64,000 nt of DNA from Iodidimonas muriae (GTDB lineage: Bacteria > Pseudomonadota > Alphaproteobacteria > Sphingomonadales > Rhodothalassiaceae), in the NCBI RefSeq assembly GCF_014647255.1, contig NZ_BMOV01000004.1:1-64000 (forward strand). The letters are read 5' to 3'. This document shows, piece after piece, positions 17,111 through 26,578 of the stretch. Positions within the stretch are counted from its first letter, which is position 1. Each line of letters begins with the position of its first letter. Under the pieces are notes generated by a model. The model ran no database searches, had not been told where the DNA came from, and saw only the letters and a program-made list of their open reading frames with translations. Made by a program: the position numbers and the translations under genes.

Positions 17111-18301
17111 ATGCGTTTTGGATTTCTGTTCAATCATTATGCGGGCCATCAGATCTTGCATGCCGCGCCCATCGCATTCGAGCTGTCGCGGGCCTATCCC
17201 CAACATCAGGTGGAGATTTTCGTGCTGGGGGCGGCCCTGCGTTCGGTGGTGGATCGGGTGGCGCAGCGCTATCCCGGTCATAAGGTCCGGGTGCATATGG
17301 TGGAGGTTCCGCTTTATGCACGATTGATCGATCCGGTGATAAAGCCCTTTGCTTTTGCAAAAAAACAAGCGGTTCTGGATGCCAATAAAGCGCTGTTTGC
17401 TGATTTTGATGTGCTTGTGGTGCCGGAGAAAACCAGCCTGAAGCTAAAGCGCGAACCGGGGCTGGAGCATTTGAAAATCGTTTATACCCATCATGGGGCG
17501 GGCGATCGGGCGGAGGCCTATTATCCCGAACTGGCGCAATTCGATCTGGTTCTTGCCCCCGGTCCCAAGATTGCTGATCGTCTTTTGGCATCGGGCCTTG
17601 TGAAGCCGGAAAATTGCGCCATTGTGGGCTATCCGAAATTTTCCGTGATCCAGAGTTTGGGCGCCCCCTATCCGCGCTTGCCTTCGGGCCGCAAGACCGT
17701 GCTTTACAATCCGCACTATAGCCGCCGCGAATCCTCCTGGCCGACCATGGGCCGCGCGGTGCTGGAATATTTCCGCCAATCGGATCGTTATAATCTGATT
17801 TTTGCGCCTCATGTTTTGCTGTATCAACGCTGGTTCCGGCATCGGGCACGGCCTTTGGGGCGGTGGCGCGCTGTGCCGCATATGCATCTGGATACGGGTA
17901 GCGATGCGGTGTTGGATATGACCTATATGGATGGGGCAGATATTTATCTGGGCGATGTGAGCAGCCAGATCTATGAGTTTTTGCATCGCCCGCGTCCGGC
18001 AATTTTTCTCGATGCGCGGGGGTTGGAGGGCTGGCAAGATGATGACAGCTTCAAGATGTGGCACGCGGGCGATGTGGTGCGCTCGATGGCCGATCTCTCC
18101 AAGGCATTGGCCGAAGCCGATGCCCTGCATGGCCATTATCTGCCCATGCAAAAAAGCCTGTTTCAAGAGACCTTTGATTTGACCGACAGACCATCAGAAC
18201 GGCGCGCCGCCGATGCTATCGTGGATCATTTCGCAAACGGAACAAAATATGGCAAAGGCGTTGGCGCCGATGCCGAAGAAAAGAATAAGGAACCGGCATG
18301 A
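17111..18301 (+). CDS. CDP-glycerol glycerophosphotransferase-like (TagB/TagF-like) transferase
   Basis: A 396-residue GT-B-like protein. The N-terminal domain begins MRFGFLFNHYAGHQILHAAP, with a KIVYTHHGAGDRAEAY segment that parallels the HG-x motif of teichoic-acid glycerophosphotransferases; the C-terminal domain has VLYNPHY, a FAPHVLL segment and GDVSSQIYEFL, matching the D-x-SS acid-serine pair of that family. It probably transfers a phospho-alcohol or a sugar to a lipid or polymer at the cytoplasmic face of the membrane. Its ATG comes three bases after the stop of the CDP-alcohol phosphotransferase, and its own stop overlaps the next gene by four bases, so the three form an operon. Alphaproteobacteria lack wall teichoic acid, so the product is of interest. 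Confidence 0.7.
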   Translation: MRFGFLFNHYAGHQILHAAPIAFELSRAYPQHQVEIFVLGAALRSVVDRVAQRYPGHKVRVHMVEVPLYARLIDPVIKPFAFAKKQAVLDANKALFADFDVLVVPEKTSLKLKREPGLEHLKIVYTHHGAGDRAEAYYPELAQFDLVLAPGPKIADRLLASGLVKPENCAIVGYPKFSVIQSLGAPYPRLPSGRKTVLYNPHYSRRESSWPTMGRAVLEYFRQSDRYNLIFAPHVLLYQRWFRHRARPLGRWRAVPHMHLDTGSDAVLDMTYMDGADIYLGDVSSQIYEFLHRPRPAIFLDARGLEGWQDDDSFKMWHAGDVVRSMADLSKALAEADALHGHYLPMQKSLFQETFDLTDRPSERRAADAIVDHFANGTKYGKGVGADAEEKNKEPA

Positions 18302-19110
18302 GCACTGACCACGCACGTCTGGGATTCTCGGAAATTCTGGCGTCTATCGCTAAAGATATTCGGGCTCATGCAGAAGTATTTGTGTTGTTGGCGCTGTTAT
18401 GGGCCATTATCAGCACCATTTTGACGGCTCCGTTATTTGACGATATTGTGGCGTGGCAAAACGCGATGCAGTACGATCCGGAAGGTGCTGTGGCAGACTT
18501 GGGCCCCTTGTTTCCGAAAATTCTGGCACAAACCATTGCCAGTTCCTTTCTGTTGGTTGTTGTGCCGGTTTTGTGGGCGCGGGCCTTGTTGCTTGGCCGG
18601 GGCGGGGTGTTCGGGCGGAGCTTGGGCCGAAGCTATGGCTTGTCGCTTCTCCATACCTTGTCTTTTCTTTTGTATCTTTTTGCGGGCGTCATCGGATTGT
18701 TCGTGCCGTTCCATTTGCTTGCCGTTCTTGGCGGCTTGTTAGGGCTCGGCGATGGCATTTTGAGGTCGATCATGGTCGTATTGGCGATGGTGTTGCTGCT
18801 ATGGCTTTATACGGCCTATAGCGTGGCCGTGGTTTATGCCGCCTTGGGGCAAAAACTGGGCATTCGCCAAGCCCTGTTGCGTATGAAACCCCATTGGAAG
18901 CCCTTCGCGGCCATAGCGGTTCTGGGGCCTGTGCCCGCCTTGCTTTTTAGGGCGTTGGTGGTGATGCCTTTTCTCAGTGATGGCGCTGGCCCCACCAAAG
19001 TATCAACGCTTGTGGGGTCGGTGTTCACAGGCATCGGGGTGTTGATCATCTTTACGGCAGCGGTGGCTGTGGTCCGCGCCGTTCAAAAACAAGACTTAGG
19101 GGCTGAGTGA
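18298..19110 (+). CDS. polytopic membrane protein of unknown function
   Basis: A 270-residue protein with about five to six membrane helices (approximate centres at residues 38, 85, 125, 165, 215 and 250) and short loops; the N-terminal ~25 residues are cytoplasmic by charge. I do not recognise the family; the layout resembles Yip1-like or DUF-type membrane proteins. Its ATG overlaps the stop of the TagB/TagF-like gene by four bases (ATGA), so it is translationally coupled and probably works with the CDP-alcohol cluster, perhaps in moving or anchoring the product. The next gene is convergent. Confidence 0.75.
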   Translation: MSTDHARLGFSEILASIAKDIRAHAEVFVLLALLWAIISTILTAPLFDDIVAWQNAMQYDPEGAVADLGPLFPKILAQTIASSFLLVVVPVLWARALLLGRGGVFGRSLGRSYGLSLLHTLSFLLYLFAGVIGLFVPFHLLAVLGGLLGLGDGILRSIMVVLAMVLLLWLYTAYSVAVVYAALGQKLGIRQALLRMKPHWKPFAAIAVLGPVPALLFRALVVMPFLSDGAGPTKVSTLVGSVFTGIGVLIIFTAAVAVVRAVQKQDLGAE

Positions 19111-19135
19111 TCCCGAAAAGGATCGAAGGGCCCTT

Positions 19136-19867
19136 TTAGAACAGCCTTGGCTGATGGCCAGCAAGGGGGACGACAAGATCAGCCGCGTCATATGACACCC
19201 GGTTGACACGGTCGGAAACGGGATAGGCTTCATAATCCGCAAAGGAAACCAAGGCATTGCGCGGGATATCTTTTGGGGCGCGTTCCACGCCGTCTCCCAG
19301 CCATATGTCATGATAGCTGCGGTTCAGCACAACGGGCATCCGGTGATGCAGATGTGACAGGGAAGAAGGCGCAGGCATGGTCAGGATGGCCACCGTTTCC
19401 AGCCAGCTTCCACCATCAGGGCCATACCAGCGCTCCCACAGGCCCGCAAAGGCCAAGGGGCATTGCTGCGGATTGGCGGGATGGATGAAATAGGGCTGTT
19501 TGCCTTTCCCGCCGCGCGCCGCCATCCATTCATACCAGCCATCGAACGGCACAAGGCAGCGTCGATGCCGCCAACTGGCGCGAAAGCTGGGTTTTAGTGC
19601 GGCCGTTTCCAACCGCGCATTGATCAAGGGGCGGCTTTTGGGCAGCTCTTTCATCCAGAATGGCACCAGACCCCAGCGCATGGGGATCAGTTCCCGCGTT
19701 CCTATGGGGGCACCGGTTCCGCTGTCCTCGTCGGCCCGGCGAACAACGGCAATGGCTTGGGTGGGCGCAATATTATACCGTGGCGGGAAATTGCTTTTGG
19801 GCGGGTCCAGATCGAATGTGCGGGCCACGGCCTCCAATGGAGAACTCAGGACAAAACGTCCACACAT
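19136..19867 (-). CDS. SOS response-associated peptidase (SRAP/YedK family)
   Basis: A 243-residue SRAP protein. The catalytic Cys2 is exposed after Met removal (MCGRFVLSS), and the family segments YNIAPTQ, MRWGLVPFW, NARLETA, KPSFRASWRHRRCLVPFDGWYEW and HHRMPVVL are all present. Members (YedK, HMCES) form a thiazolidine crosslink with abasic sites in single-stranded DNA and shield them from breakage. Length and motifs are normal, so it should be active. It is divergent from the Nudix gene at 19930 and converges with the membrane protein at 18298; no operon partner. Confidence 0.95.
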   Translation of the reverse strand: MCGRFVLSSPLEAVARTFDLDPPKSNFPPRYNIAPTQAIAVVRRADEDSGTGAPIGTRELIPMRWGLVPFWMKELPKSRPLINARLETAALKPSFRASWRHRRCLVPFDGWYEWMAARGGKGKQPYFIHPANPQQCPLAFAGLWERWYGPDGGSWLETVAILTMPAPSSLSHLHHRMPVVLNRSYHDIWLGDGVERAPKDIPRNALVSFADYEAYPVSDRVNRVSYDAADLVVPLAGHQPRLF

Positions 19868-19929
19868 AGATTTGTCCTTTATAAAGCCACATGAACCGGA
19901 TCACGAGAGCATGGAACAAAGGTGTTGAA

Positions 19930-20370
19930 ATGAGCCAGAGCCGCCATTATCCCACGCGCCCTATCATCGGGGTGGGGGCCGTTGTCTTCAAGGGGGCATC
20001 GGTGCTTTTGATCCAAAGGTCAAAGCCCCCGAAGATTGGCGAATGGAGCCTGCCCGGCGGAGCGCAGGATTTGGGGGAAACCGCCAGCGCCGCGGCCTCG
20101 CGGGAGGTTTTGGAAGAAACCGGCGTTCATGCGGACATCATAGGCCTGTTGGATGTGGTCGATTATATCGAGCCCGATGAAAGCCACGCTATCCGCCATC
20201 ATTATACGCTTGTGGATTATCTGGCGCGCTGGACAGCAGGGGAGCCCAAAGCGGCCAGCGATGCCCGCAAGGCGCAATGGGTGGCGTTGGATGATCTTGA
20301 TGATGTGCCGCTTTGGTCGGAAACCCGGCGGATCATCTTGTTGGGGGCAGCGCGATTGGGGGATCTTTGA
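19930..20370 (+). CDS. Nudix hydrolase
   Basis: A 146-residue Nudix protein. The Nudix box G-x5-E-x7-R-E-x2-E-E-x-G is complete (from GAQDLGE to REVLEETGV, about residues 42-64), with the usual VGAVVFKGASVLLIQR strand before it and the WSLPGG turn leading in. It should hydrolyse a nucleoside diphosphate linked to another group; sequence resembles the ADP-ribose pyrophosphatase-like subgroup, but the substrate cannot be fixed. The start at 19930 follows AAAGGTG; an in-frame start at 19891 is possible. The neighbour on the other side of the short divergent gap is SRAP. Confidence 0.88.
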   Translation: MSQSRHYPTRPIIGVGAVVFKGASVLLIQRSKPPKIGEWSLPGGAQDLGETASAAASREVLEETGVHADIIGLLDVVDYIEPDESHAIRHHYTLVDYLARWTAGEPKAASDARKAQWVALDDLDDVPLWSETRRIILLGAARLGDL

Positions 20371-20425
20371 TCGCGCCGCCTTCAGTATTTCAGTTGCCCA
20401 AAACCCTTTGAACCTGTTCGGGCGA

Positions 20426-21040
20426 TCAGGATGCCAAGGCGGCTTTTACCAAGGCTTTGGCATCCGGGCTGTTCCAATCGGCGGGGCCGACAAGCCGCCC
20501 GATTTCCCGGCCTTCGCGGTCTACCAATAAGGTGGCGGGCAGGCCGATAATGCCCAAATCACCCATCAATCGCATGCTGGGATCCGCCAAGGTGGTCAGA
20601 TTGGCGGCTTTGAATTTTTCCAAAACGGTTTGCGCCTGCGCCACCGGGCTGCGGTCGATGGAAATGGGCACCACCCGAAAGTCGGCGCTGCCCATATCCG
20701 CTTCCAATGCCGCCAAGGTGGGCATTTCCTCGATACAGGGGGCGCACCATTCCGCCCAAAGATTGATCAACAGCACCTGACCGCGCAAATCGCCCAAGGT
20801 CATGGCCCCATCCGGCCCTTGGATTTGCATGTCCAAAGGAAGGCTTGGCCGCCCTTCGGTCAGCTCGAATGTGGCCATTGCGCCTTGCGCCAAGGCGGCG
20901 TTCAGGCCGGCGGTTTGCCGAGAAACTTCATTTTGACTCGTCTGAGAGCTTTCGCCGGGGCTCAGCATTTCATATGCTGCCCACGCAATAAGGCCGATGC
21001 TTGCAAGTGCGGCGGCGGCCAATACCATCTGTTTGTTCAT
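20426..21040 (-). CDS. TlpA-like thiol-disulfide oxidoreductase
   Basis: A 204-residue redoxin with an N-terminal membrane anchor (about residues 5-25) and a periplasmic thioredoxin domain. The redox motif WCAPC lies in LWAEWCAPCIEEMPTL, and the cis-Pro loop reads GLPATLLVDREGREIGRL. Domain order and length match the TlpA family, which reduces cytochrome c or copper-site thiols; in alphaproteobacteria the single copy beside argH-lysA is a common arrangement. It diverges from argH with a 24-base gap between start codons, so the promoters must overlap. Confidence 0.9.
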   Translation of the reverse strand: MNKQMVLAAAALASIGLIAWAAYEMLSPGESSQTSQNEVSRQTAGLNAALAQGAMATFELTEGRPSLPLDMQIQGPDGAMTLGDLRGQVLLINLWAEWCAPCIEEMPTLAALEADMGSADFRVVPISIDRSPVAQAQTVLEKFKAANLTTLADPSMRLMGDLGIIGLPATLLVDREGREIGRLVGPADWNSPDAKALVKAALAS

Positions 21041-21064
21041 AACAACCGATCGTAAAAATTACCT

Positions 21065-22552
21065 ATGTCCCATGACCCTAGCAAAAAAAGCGCGTCCCGG
21101 CAAAGCGGGAGCACTGTTTCAAATCCGGTAGAATCTTCCGCGTCATCCAATGAACTCTGGGGCGGGCGATTTGCTGGCGGCCCTTCGGACATCATGAAAA
21201 ATATCAATGCCTCCATTGATATAGACCATGTGCTGTTCCGCCATGACATTGCCGGTTCCAAGGCGCATTGCCGCATGCTGGTGGCAACGGGTATTTTGAC
21301 CGCTGCAGATGGTGAGGCCATTCTTGGCGGACTGGATCAGGTGGAAGAGGAAATCGCACGCGGCGAGATGGCCTTTGATCCGGCTTTGGAAGATATCCAC
21401 ATGCATGTGGAATCGCGGCTGCGCGATCTGATCGGTGATGCGGCAGGGCGGTTGCATACGGCGCGCTCGCGCAATGATCAGGTGGCGACGGATTTCAAAT
21501 TATGGACCCGCGCGGCCATCGACCGGCTGGATGCGGACTTGCAGGCTTTCCAACAGGCTTTGCTGGATCGTGCCGACGAACATGCCGACAGCTTGATGCC
21601 CGGCTTTACCCATTTGCAAACCGCCCAGCCGGTGACCTTTGGGCACCATCTGATGGCCTATTATGAAATGACCCGCCGGGACAGAGGCCGCCTTGCGGAT
21701 TGCCGGGCGCGCCTGAATGAAAGTCCCTTGGGGTCGGCGGCGCTGGCGGGAACGTCTTTCCCCATCGACCGGCATATGACAGCGGCGGCTTTGGGTTTTG
21801 ATCGGCCAACGGCCAATTCATTGGATGCGGTGTCGGATCGGGATTTTGCGTTGGAATTCATGGCGGCCCTCAATCTGGCAGCGATGCATCTCAGCCGCTT
21901 GGCGGAAGAACTGGTGGTGTGGACCAGCGCCGGATTCGGATTTGTGCGCTTGTCCGACAGCTTTTCCACCGGCTCGTCCATCATGCCGCAAAAGCGCAAT
22001 CCGGATGCCGCAGAACTGGTGCGCGCAAAATTGGGGCGGGTGAATGGCGCCTATCAAACGCTGCTGATGGTGATGAAGGGGCTGCCACTGGCCTATTCCA
22101 AAGATATGCAAGAAGACAAAGAGCCGGTGTTCGATGCGGTCGAGGCCTATACTTTGTCGCTGGCCGCCATGACCGGCATGGTACAGGATTTGCGTGTGGA
22201 TGCGGCCAAGATGGCCGCTGCGGCGGGCGCGGGCTATTCCACCGCCACCGATCTGGCCGATTGGCTGGTGCGCGGGGCGAATTTGCCGTTCCGTGATGCG
22301 CATCATGTAACGGGCCGCATTGTGAAACTTGCGGAAGATCGCGGAACCGCCCTTGAAGATCTGAGCCTCGCGGACATGCAGGCCATCGATGCGCGGATCA
22401 CCGAGGATGTGTTTAGTGTGCTGAGTGTGGAAGCATCGGCTGCATCGCGCACCAGCTTTGGTGGTACGGCACCCGAACAGGTAAGGCAGGCCATCAAAAC
22501 GGCGCGGCAGGCTTTGACGGCAAAGAATCCCAAGGCGGAGCACAGCGCATGA
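21065..22552 (+). CDS. argH: argininosuccinate lyase
   Basis: A 495-residue fumarase/aspartase-superfamily enzyme that splits argininosuccinate to arginine and fumarate. Recognised by [11 protein letters not shown] near the N-terminus, [27 protein letters not shown] and the signature loop [12 protein letters not shown] with the catalytic Ser. A Ser-rich N-terminal extension of about 28 residues precedes the conserved core. The stop overlaps the lptM start by four bases, so argH-lptM-lysA is one operon. It diverges from tlpA. Confidence 0.97.
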   Translation: MSHDPSKKSASRQSGSTVSNPVESSASSNELWGGRFAGGPSDIMKNINASIDIDHVLFRHDIAGSKAHCRMLVATGILTAADGEAILGGLDQVEEEIARGEMAFDPALEDIHMHVESRLRDLIGDAAGRLHTARSRNDQVATDFKLWTRAAIDRLDADLQAFQQALLDRADEHADSLMPGFTHLQTAQPVTFGHHLMAYYEMTRRDRGRLADCRARLNESPLGSAALAGTSFPIDRHMTAAALGFDRPTANSLDAVSDRDFALEFMAALNLAAMHLSRLAEELVVWTSAGFGFVRLSDSFSTGSSIMPQKRNPDAAELVRAKLGRVNGAYQTLLMVMKGLPLAYSKDMQEDKEPVFDAVEAYTLSLAAMTGMVQDLRVDAAKMAAAAGAGYSTATDLADWLVRGANLPFRDAHHVTGRIVKLAEDRGTALEDLSLADMQAIDARITEDVFSVLSVEASAASRTSFGGTAPEQVRQAIKTARQALTAKNPKAEHSA

Positions 22553-22713
22553 GCCGTTTTTTGACACTTGGTTTGATGATCGCGGTGATGGGGCTGTCCG
22601 CTTGTGGACGGCGCGGCGATATTGTGCCGCCCGATGGGAAAACCGAAGATCCACGGATTGAAGATTTCCGCAAAATTCCGCCGCGTGATGCGGATGGGCC
22701 AGAGCGGCTCTGA
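22549..22713 (+). CDS. lptM: LptM-like small lipoprotein
   Basis: A 54-residue protein read directly from the DNA. A short signal peptide ([19 protein letters not shown]) ends with lipobox LSAC and the lipid-bearing Cys at residue 19; the mature part [16 protein letters not shown] continues to a Pro- and Arg-rich tail. In size, position before lysA and lipobox it matches LptM (YifL), which helps the outer-membrane LPS translocon LptDE mature its disulfides. The ATG overlaps the argH stop and its stop overlaps the lysA start by one base, so all three are translationally coupled. It is too short for most automatic gene callers. Confidence 0.85.
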   Translation: MSRFLTLGLMIAVMGLSACGRRGDIVPPDGKTEDPRIEDFRKIPPRDADGPERL

Positions 22714-24005
22714 TGGATCATTTTCAATATCATGAAGGCCAGCTTCATGCGGAAGATGTGGCCTTGTCCCGCATTGCCAAAGAGGTAGGCACGCCGGTTT
22801 ATGTTTATTCCGCCGCCACTTTGGAACGCCATTTCCGGGTGTTCGATGATGCGCTTTCGGGCACCGACCACCTGACCTGCTTTGCGGTAAAGGCCAATTC
22901 CAACCTGTCGGTTCTGGCCACCTTGGCGCGTTTGGGCTGCGGGGCCGATGTGGTCAGCGGTGGTGAATTGACCCGCGCTTTAAAGGCGGGGATTCCTCCG
23001 CAACGGATCGTATTTTCCGGCGTGGGCAAAACCGCTGATGAAATGGCCATGGCTCTCAGGGTTGGCATCCATCAGTTCAATGTGGAATCGGAACCGGAAT
23101 TGGACGCACTGTCACAGATGGCGGTGTCTTTGAGGCAGCGTGCGCCCGTTGCCTTGCGGATCAATCCCGATGTGGATGCCAAAACCCATGCCAAAATCTC
23201 TACGGGCCGGGCGGAAAACAAGTTCGGCATTGCATGGGATCGCGCCCGTGAAGCCTATGCCCATGCCCGCAGCCTTCCCGGTATCGATATTGTCGGGATC
23301 GATGTGCATATCGGCTCGCAGCTGACCGATTTGGGGCCGTTTCGCGCGGCGTTCGACCGGGTGGCGGAACTGGTGGCGGCTTTGCGTGCCGATGGCCATA
23401 AAATCGATCGATTGGATCTGGGCGGCGGCCTTGGCATTCCCTATGAGCCAGATCAGCCAGCCCCGCCTTCACCAAAGGATTATGGGCTGATGGTGAAAGA
23501 GGTGGCATCCGGCCTTGGGTGCCAGATCATCACCGAACCGGGCCGCCTGATTGCAGGCAATGCCGGGGTTTTGTTGTCGAAAGTGATTTATGTAAAAGAA
23601 GGCGAGGCGCGGCGCTTCGTGATCCTGGATGCGGCGATGAATGATCTTTTGCGCCCGGCCATGTATGATGCCTATCATGCCATTGCGCCTGTTATGGAAG
23701 CGGCCTTTGATGCACCGACAATGCTGGCGGATTTTGTCGGTCCGGTATGCGAAACCGGCGACAGCTTTGCCAAAGGTCGTGAAACGACAGCGGTGAAGGC
23801 GGGTGATTTGGTGGTGATGCGGTCGGCAGGGGCTTATGGTGCTGTGATGGCATCAAGCTATAATAGCCGCCCCCTTGTGCCCGAAGTGCTAGTGAATGGC
23901 CATGAATATGCGGTGATCCGGCCGCGCGTGGAGGTAGAGGATCTTTTGGTGCTGGACCGCGTGGCCCCGTGGCTGGATATGGATAGCAAGACCGACAAGG
24001 CTTGA
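22713..24005 (+). CDS. lysA: diaminopimelate decarboxylase
   Basis: A 430-residue fold-III PLP enzyme that decarboxylates meso-diaminopimelate to L-lysine. The PLP lysine is K60 in CFAVKANSN, the HIGSQL segment binds the cofactor phosphate region, and the second active-site part is GPVCETGDSFAKGR. Normal length. Its ATG overlaps the lptM stop by one base (TGATG), placing it third in the argH-lptM-lysA operon; the large DUF4175 gene follows after 53 bases on the same strand. Confidence 0.97.
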   Translation: MDHFQYHEGQLHAEDVALSRIAKEVGTPVYVYSAATLERHFRVFDDALSGTDHLTCFAVKANSNLSVLATLARLGCGADVVSGGELTRALKAGIPPQRIVFSGVGKTADEMAMALRVGIHQFNVESEPELDALSQMAVSLRQRAPVALRINPDVDAKTHAKISTGRAENKFGIAWDRAREAYAHARSLPGIDIVGIDVHIGSQLTDLGPFRAAFDRVAELVAALRADGHKIDRLDLGGGLGIPYEPDQPAPPSPKDYGLMVKEVASGLGCQIITEPGRLIAGNAGVLLSKVIYVKEGEARRFVILDAAMNDLLRPAMYDAYHAIAPVMEAAFDAPTMLADFVGPVCETGDSFAKGRETTAVKAGDLVVMRSAGAYGAVMASSYNSRPLVPEVLVNGHEYAVIRPRVEVEDLLVLDRVAPWLDMDSKTDKA

Positions 24006-24058
24006 TGCCCCCGCCCCGGCTGCCGATATACAAGAACACCATGTGGCATGAGGATTGA

Positions 24059-26482
24059 ATGAACAAACGCAGCCCTTTGGATAGGCATAAACAGATCCGA
24101 GCCCGTTTGGCCCGGCGCCTGTTTGTGGTGCGTGGCTGGTTGGTTCTGGAAACGGTGTGGCGTGCGGCCTGGCCCGTTGGGGCGATTGTCGGGGCGTATT
24201 TTGCGCTGGCGCTTTTGGGGATATGGGAACAGGCTCCGGCCTTTGTTCATTTGGCGGTGTTCGTGTTTGTGGTGCTTGGCGGGGCGGGGCTGCTATGGCA
24301 CCGCTTGCGTCGGGCCATATGGCCCGGTGATGCCGATGCACGGCGTCGTTTGGAAGAAAGCGGTGGCGCCCGCCATCGACCCATTGATGCGGTTTTTGAT
24401 GCTCCGGCCATGGCTGCGGGGGCGTCTGTGCTGTGGCGCAGGCACCGTGACCATATGGCGGCGATGGCTCAGGATCTGCCGGTCAAGGCCCCGCGTTTGA
24501 CGCTGGTTTATGAAGATCCCCGCGCTTTGCGGGCGATTGTTTTGCTGGCTTTGTTTATTGGTGCGCTTTATGCGGGGCCGGATGCCGGGCGGCGGCTTTT
24601 TCAGGCCTTGCAGCCGCCCTTCGGGGATGCGCCGCGCACGGTGGTGCTGGATGCCTGGCTGACCCCGCCCGATTATACCGGCAAAAGCCCCATTGTTTTA
24701 CATGGCCCCATGGCCGCCACCAAGGGTCATGACGAGGCCGCCGCCCCATTGTCCGCGCCGGTGGGCTCGATGCTGGTGGTGCGGCTCAATGGCGGGCGCC
24801 AAGCCCCTGTCTTATTGGCGGGAGAGGATGAAATTCCGTTTGATACGGTCGGAACGGTGGATCATCGTCTTGAGTTTGCACTGTCTGATCCGGATCTTTC
24901 GATGTTGGAAATTCGCCAAGGTGGCCGCAGCCGCGCACTCTGGCCTTTGGCTCTTGTCCCGGATCAACCGCCGAGCATCAGTTTTGCCGCCACGCCTACC
25001 CAAAGCCGCCGGCAAGCCATGCGGCTAACTTATGTGGTGAATGATGATTATGGCGTGACAGATGCCAGTCTCACCCTTGTGCCCTTGCCAGAAGGGGCGC
25101 AGGCTTCCGGCACGCCCGGTGATGATCGCTTGGAAATTGCCTTGCGTGGGGCGCAAACACGCGGTGAGGCGGCCTCTTTGGTCGTTTATGAGGATCTGAC
25201 CGCGCATCCTTTCGCAGGGCGCTTGGTGACGGCGGTGTTGTCCGCCACCGATGCGGCCGGGCAGACAGGGAAAAGCGATGCGCTGGTGTTTCGCTTGCCT
25301 GAACGGGTGTTCAGCCATCCCGTGGCAAAGGAATTGGTGGCGATCCGTAAAGATATGCTGGTTTCGCCCGCCAGAGCCTCAAAGGAAACGGACCGTATCG
25401 ACCGGGTGTCGCGGGATCTTGATGCCTATGACGGCGATCTTACGGTATTTGCCGCCTTGCGAAGTGCCTATTGGCGCATGAACAGCGATTCGTCGCGGAA
25501 AGCCGTTGCAGAAGTGGGGGAAATCCTGTGGGAAACCGCTTTGCGTTTGGAAGATGGGCAGATGTCGCTGGCCACCCGATCCTTGCGCGATGCTTTGGAT
25601 CAATTTGAAGAGGCGCTAGAGGGCGGCGAGGACAGCCTGGATCAGGCAACGGCAGCTCTTGAAGCGATGATGCAGCAGTTCCTGTCGCAAATGGCCCGCC
25701 AGCAAAGCGAAACCGCCCCCATGCGCACCGATGGCACCCAGCGCATGCAGGTGGTGGGGTCGGATATGCTGCAACAGATGATCCGGCAGATGCGTGATCT
25801 GGCCGCCGCGGGCGAGATGGACGCGGCCAAGGCCATGCTGGATCAACTACGCGACATTATGGAAAATGCCAGCGCCAACAGCATGACCGCCGAAGATTAT
25901 GAGCGGATGATGGCCGCCAGCCGTGCCGCCGAGGCTCTGGAAGGCTTGAGCGAAGACCAGCGCACGCTTTTGAACCAAACCAGCCGCCAGACATTGGTCA
26001 ACCGCCTGCGGGAGAAAAATGGACAGCCGCAAGGGGGCTTTGATTCATTGGGGGTGCAACAACAGGGCCTCGGCCAGCGCTTGAACGACATCCTGCAAGG
26101 GTTGGGGGACGGCGGCATGGAAGCTCCCGGCGGGCTGGAGCAAGCCATGCAGGCCATGGAAGATGCGGGCCGGGCCTTGTCCGAACAATCGGGGCCGGGA
26201 GCCATTCGTGGACAGGCCGAGGCTGTGCGTGCTCTGGACGAGGCAAAAGGGGCCTTGGAACAGATGCTGGAGCAGGCCATGCAGCAAATGCCATCGGGCA
26301 ATGGCCTTGATCCCTTGGGGCGGCCTCAACCGGGCATGAACACGCGGGGCTTTGAACTGCCCGACATCTTGGATGCCCGACAGGTGGAACGCATTCTGGA
26401 AGAGTTGCGCCAGCGCATCAGCAATCCCGATCTCAGCGACGAGGAACGGCAATATCTGCGCCGCTTGTTACGCCGCTTTTAA
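24059..26482 (+). CDS. DUF4175 / TIGR02302 membrane protein
   Basis: An 807-residue protein of the alphaproteobacterial TIGR02302 family. Two or three N-terminal membrane helices (about residues 35-85 and 160-185) lead into an extracytoplasmic beta-rich region and a long Gln/Met-rich helical C-terminal half (for example QDLAAAGEMDAAKAMLDQL, repeated EQAMQQM) likely to form coiled coils. The function is unknown. The gene often follows lysA in this class, as it does here. It is closed by the hairpin at 26521-26546. Confidence 0.85.
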   Translation: MNKRSPLDRHKQIRARLARRLFVVRGWLVLETVWRAAWPVGAIVGAYFALALLGIWEQAPAFVHLAVFVFVVLGGAGLLWHRLRRAIWPGDADARRRLEESGGARHRPIDAVFDAPAMAAGASVLWRRHRDHMAAMAQDLPVKAPRLTLVYEDPRALRAIVLLALFIGALYAGPDAGRRLFQALQPPFGDAPRTVVLDAWLTPPDYTGKSPIVLHGPMAATKGHDEAAAPLSAPVGSMLVVRLNGGRQAPVLLAGEDEIPFDTVGTVDHRLEFALSDPDLSMLEIRQGGRSRALWPLALVPDQPPSISFAATPTQSRRQAMRLTYVVNDDYGVTDASLTLVPLPEGAQASGTPGDDRLEIALRGAQTRGEAASLVVYEDLTAHPFAGRLVTAVLSATDAAGQTGKSDALVFRLPERVFSHPVAKELVAIRKDMLVSPARASKETDRIDRVSRDLDAYDGDLTVFAALRSAYWRMNSDSSRKAVAEVGEILWETALRLEDGQMSLATRSLRDALDQFEEALEGGEDSLDQATAALEAMMQQFLSQMARQQSETAPMRTDGTQRMQVVGSDMLQQMIRQMRDLAAAGEMDAAKAMLDQLRDIMENASANSMTAEDYERMMAASRAAEALEGLSEDQRTLLNQTSRQTLVNRLREKNGQPQGGFDSLGVQQQGLGQRLNDILQGLGDGGMEAPGGLEQAMQAMEDAGRALSEQSGPGAIRGQAEAVRALDEAKGALEQMLEQAMQQMPSGNGLDPLGRPQPGMNTRGFELPDILDARQVERILEELRQRISNPDLSDEERQYLRRLLRRF

Positions 26483-26520
26483 GCCAGCACGCAAGGATAA
26501 GAAACGGTCCACAAATAGCG

Positions 26521-26546
26521 AAAAGCGCCGCATGAACGGCGCTTTG
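26521..26546. terminator. bidirectional hairpin terminator
   Basis: A perfect 9-bp inverted repeat (AAAGCGCCG at 26522-26530, CGGCGCTTT at 26537-26545) with a six-base loop, between the convergent DUF4175 gene and hbd. A and T runs within the arms give a usable tail in both directions. Confidence 0.7.
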
Positions 26547-26578
26547 CAGGAGGTGATGTTGGAGCCCCGTGGGAGGAT

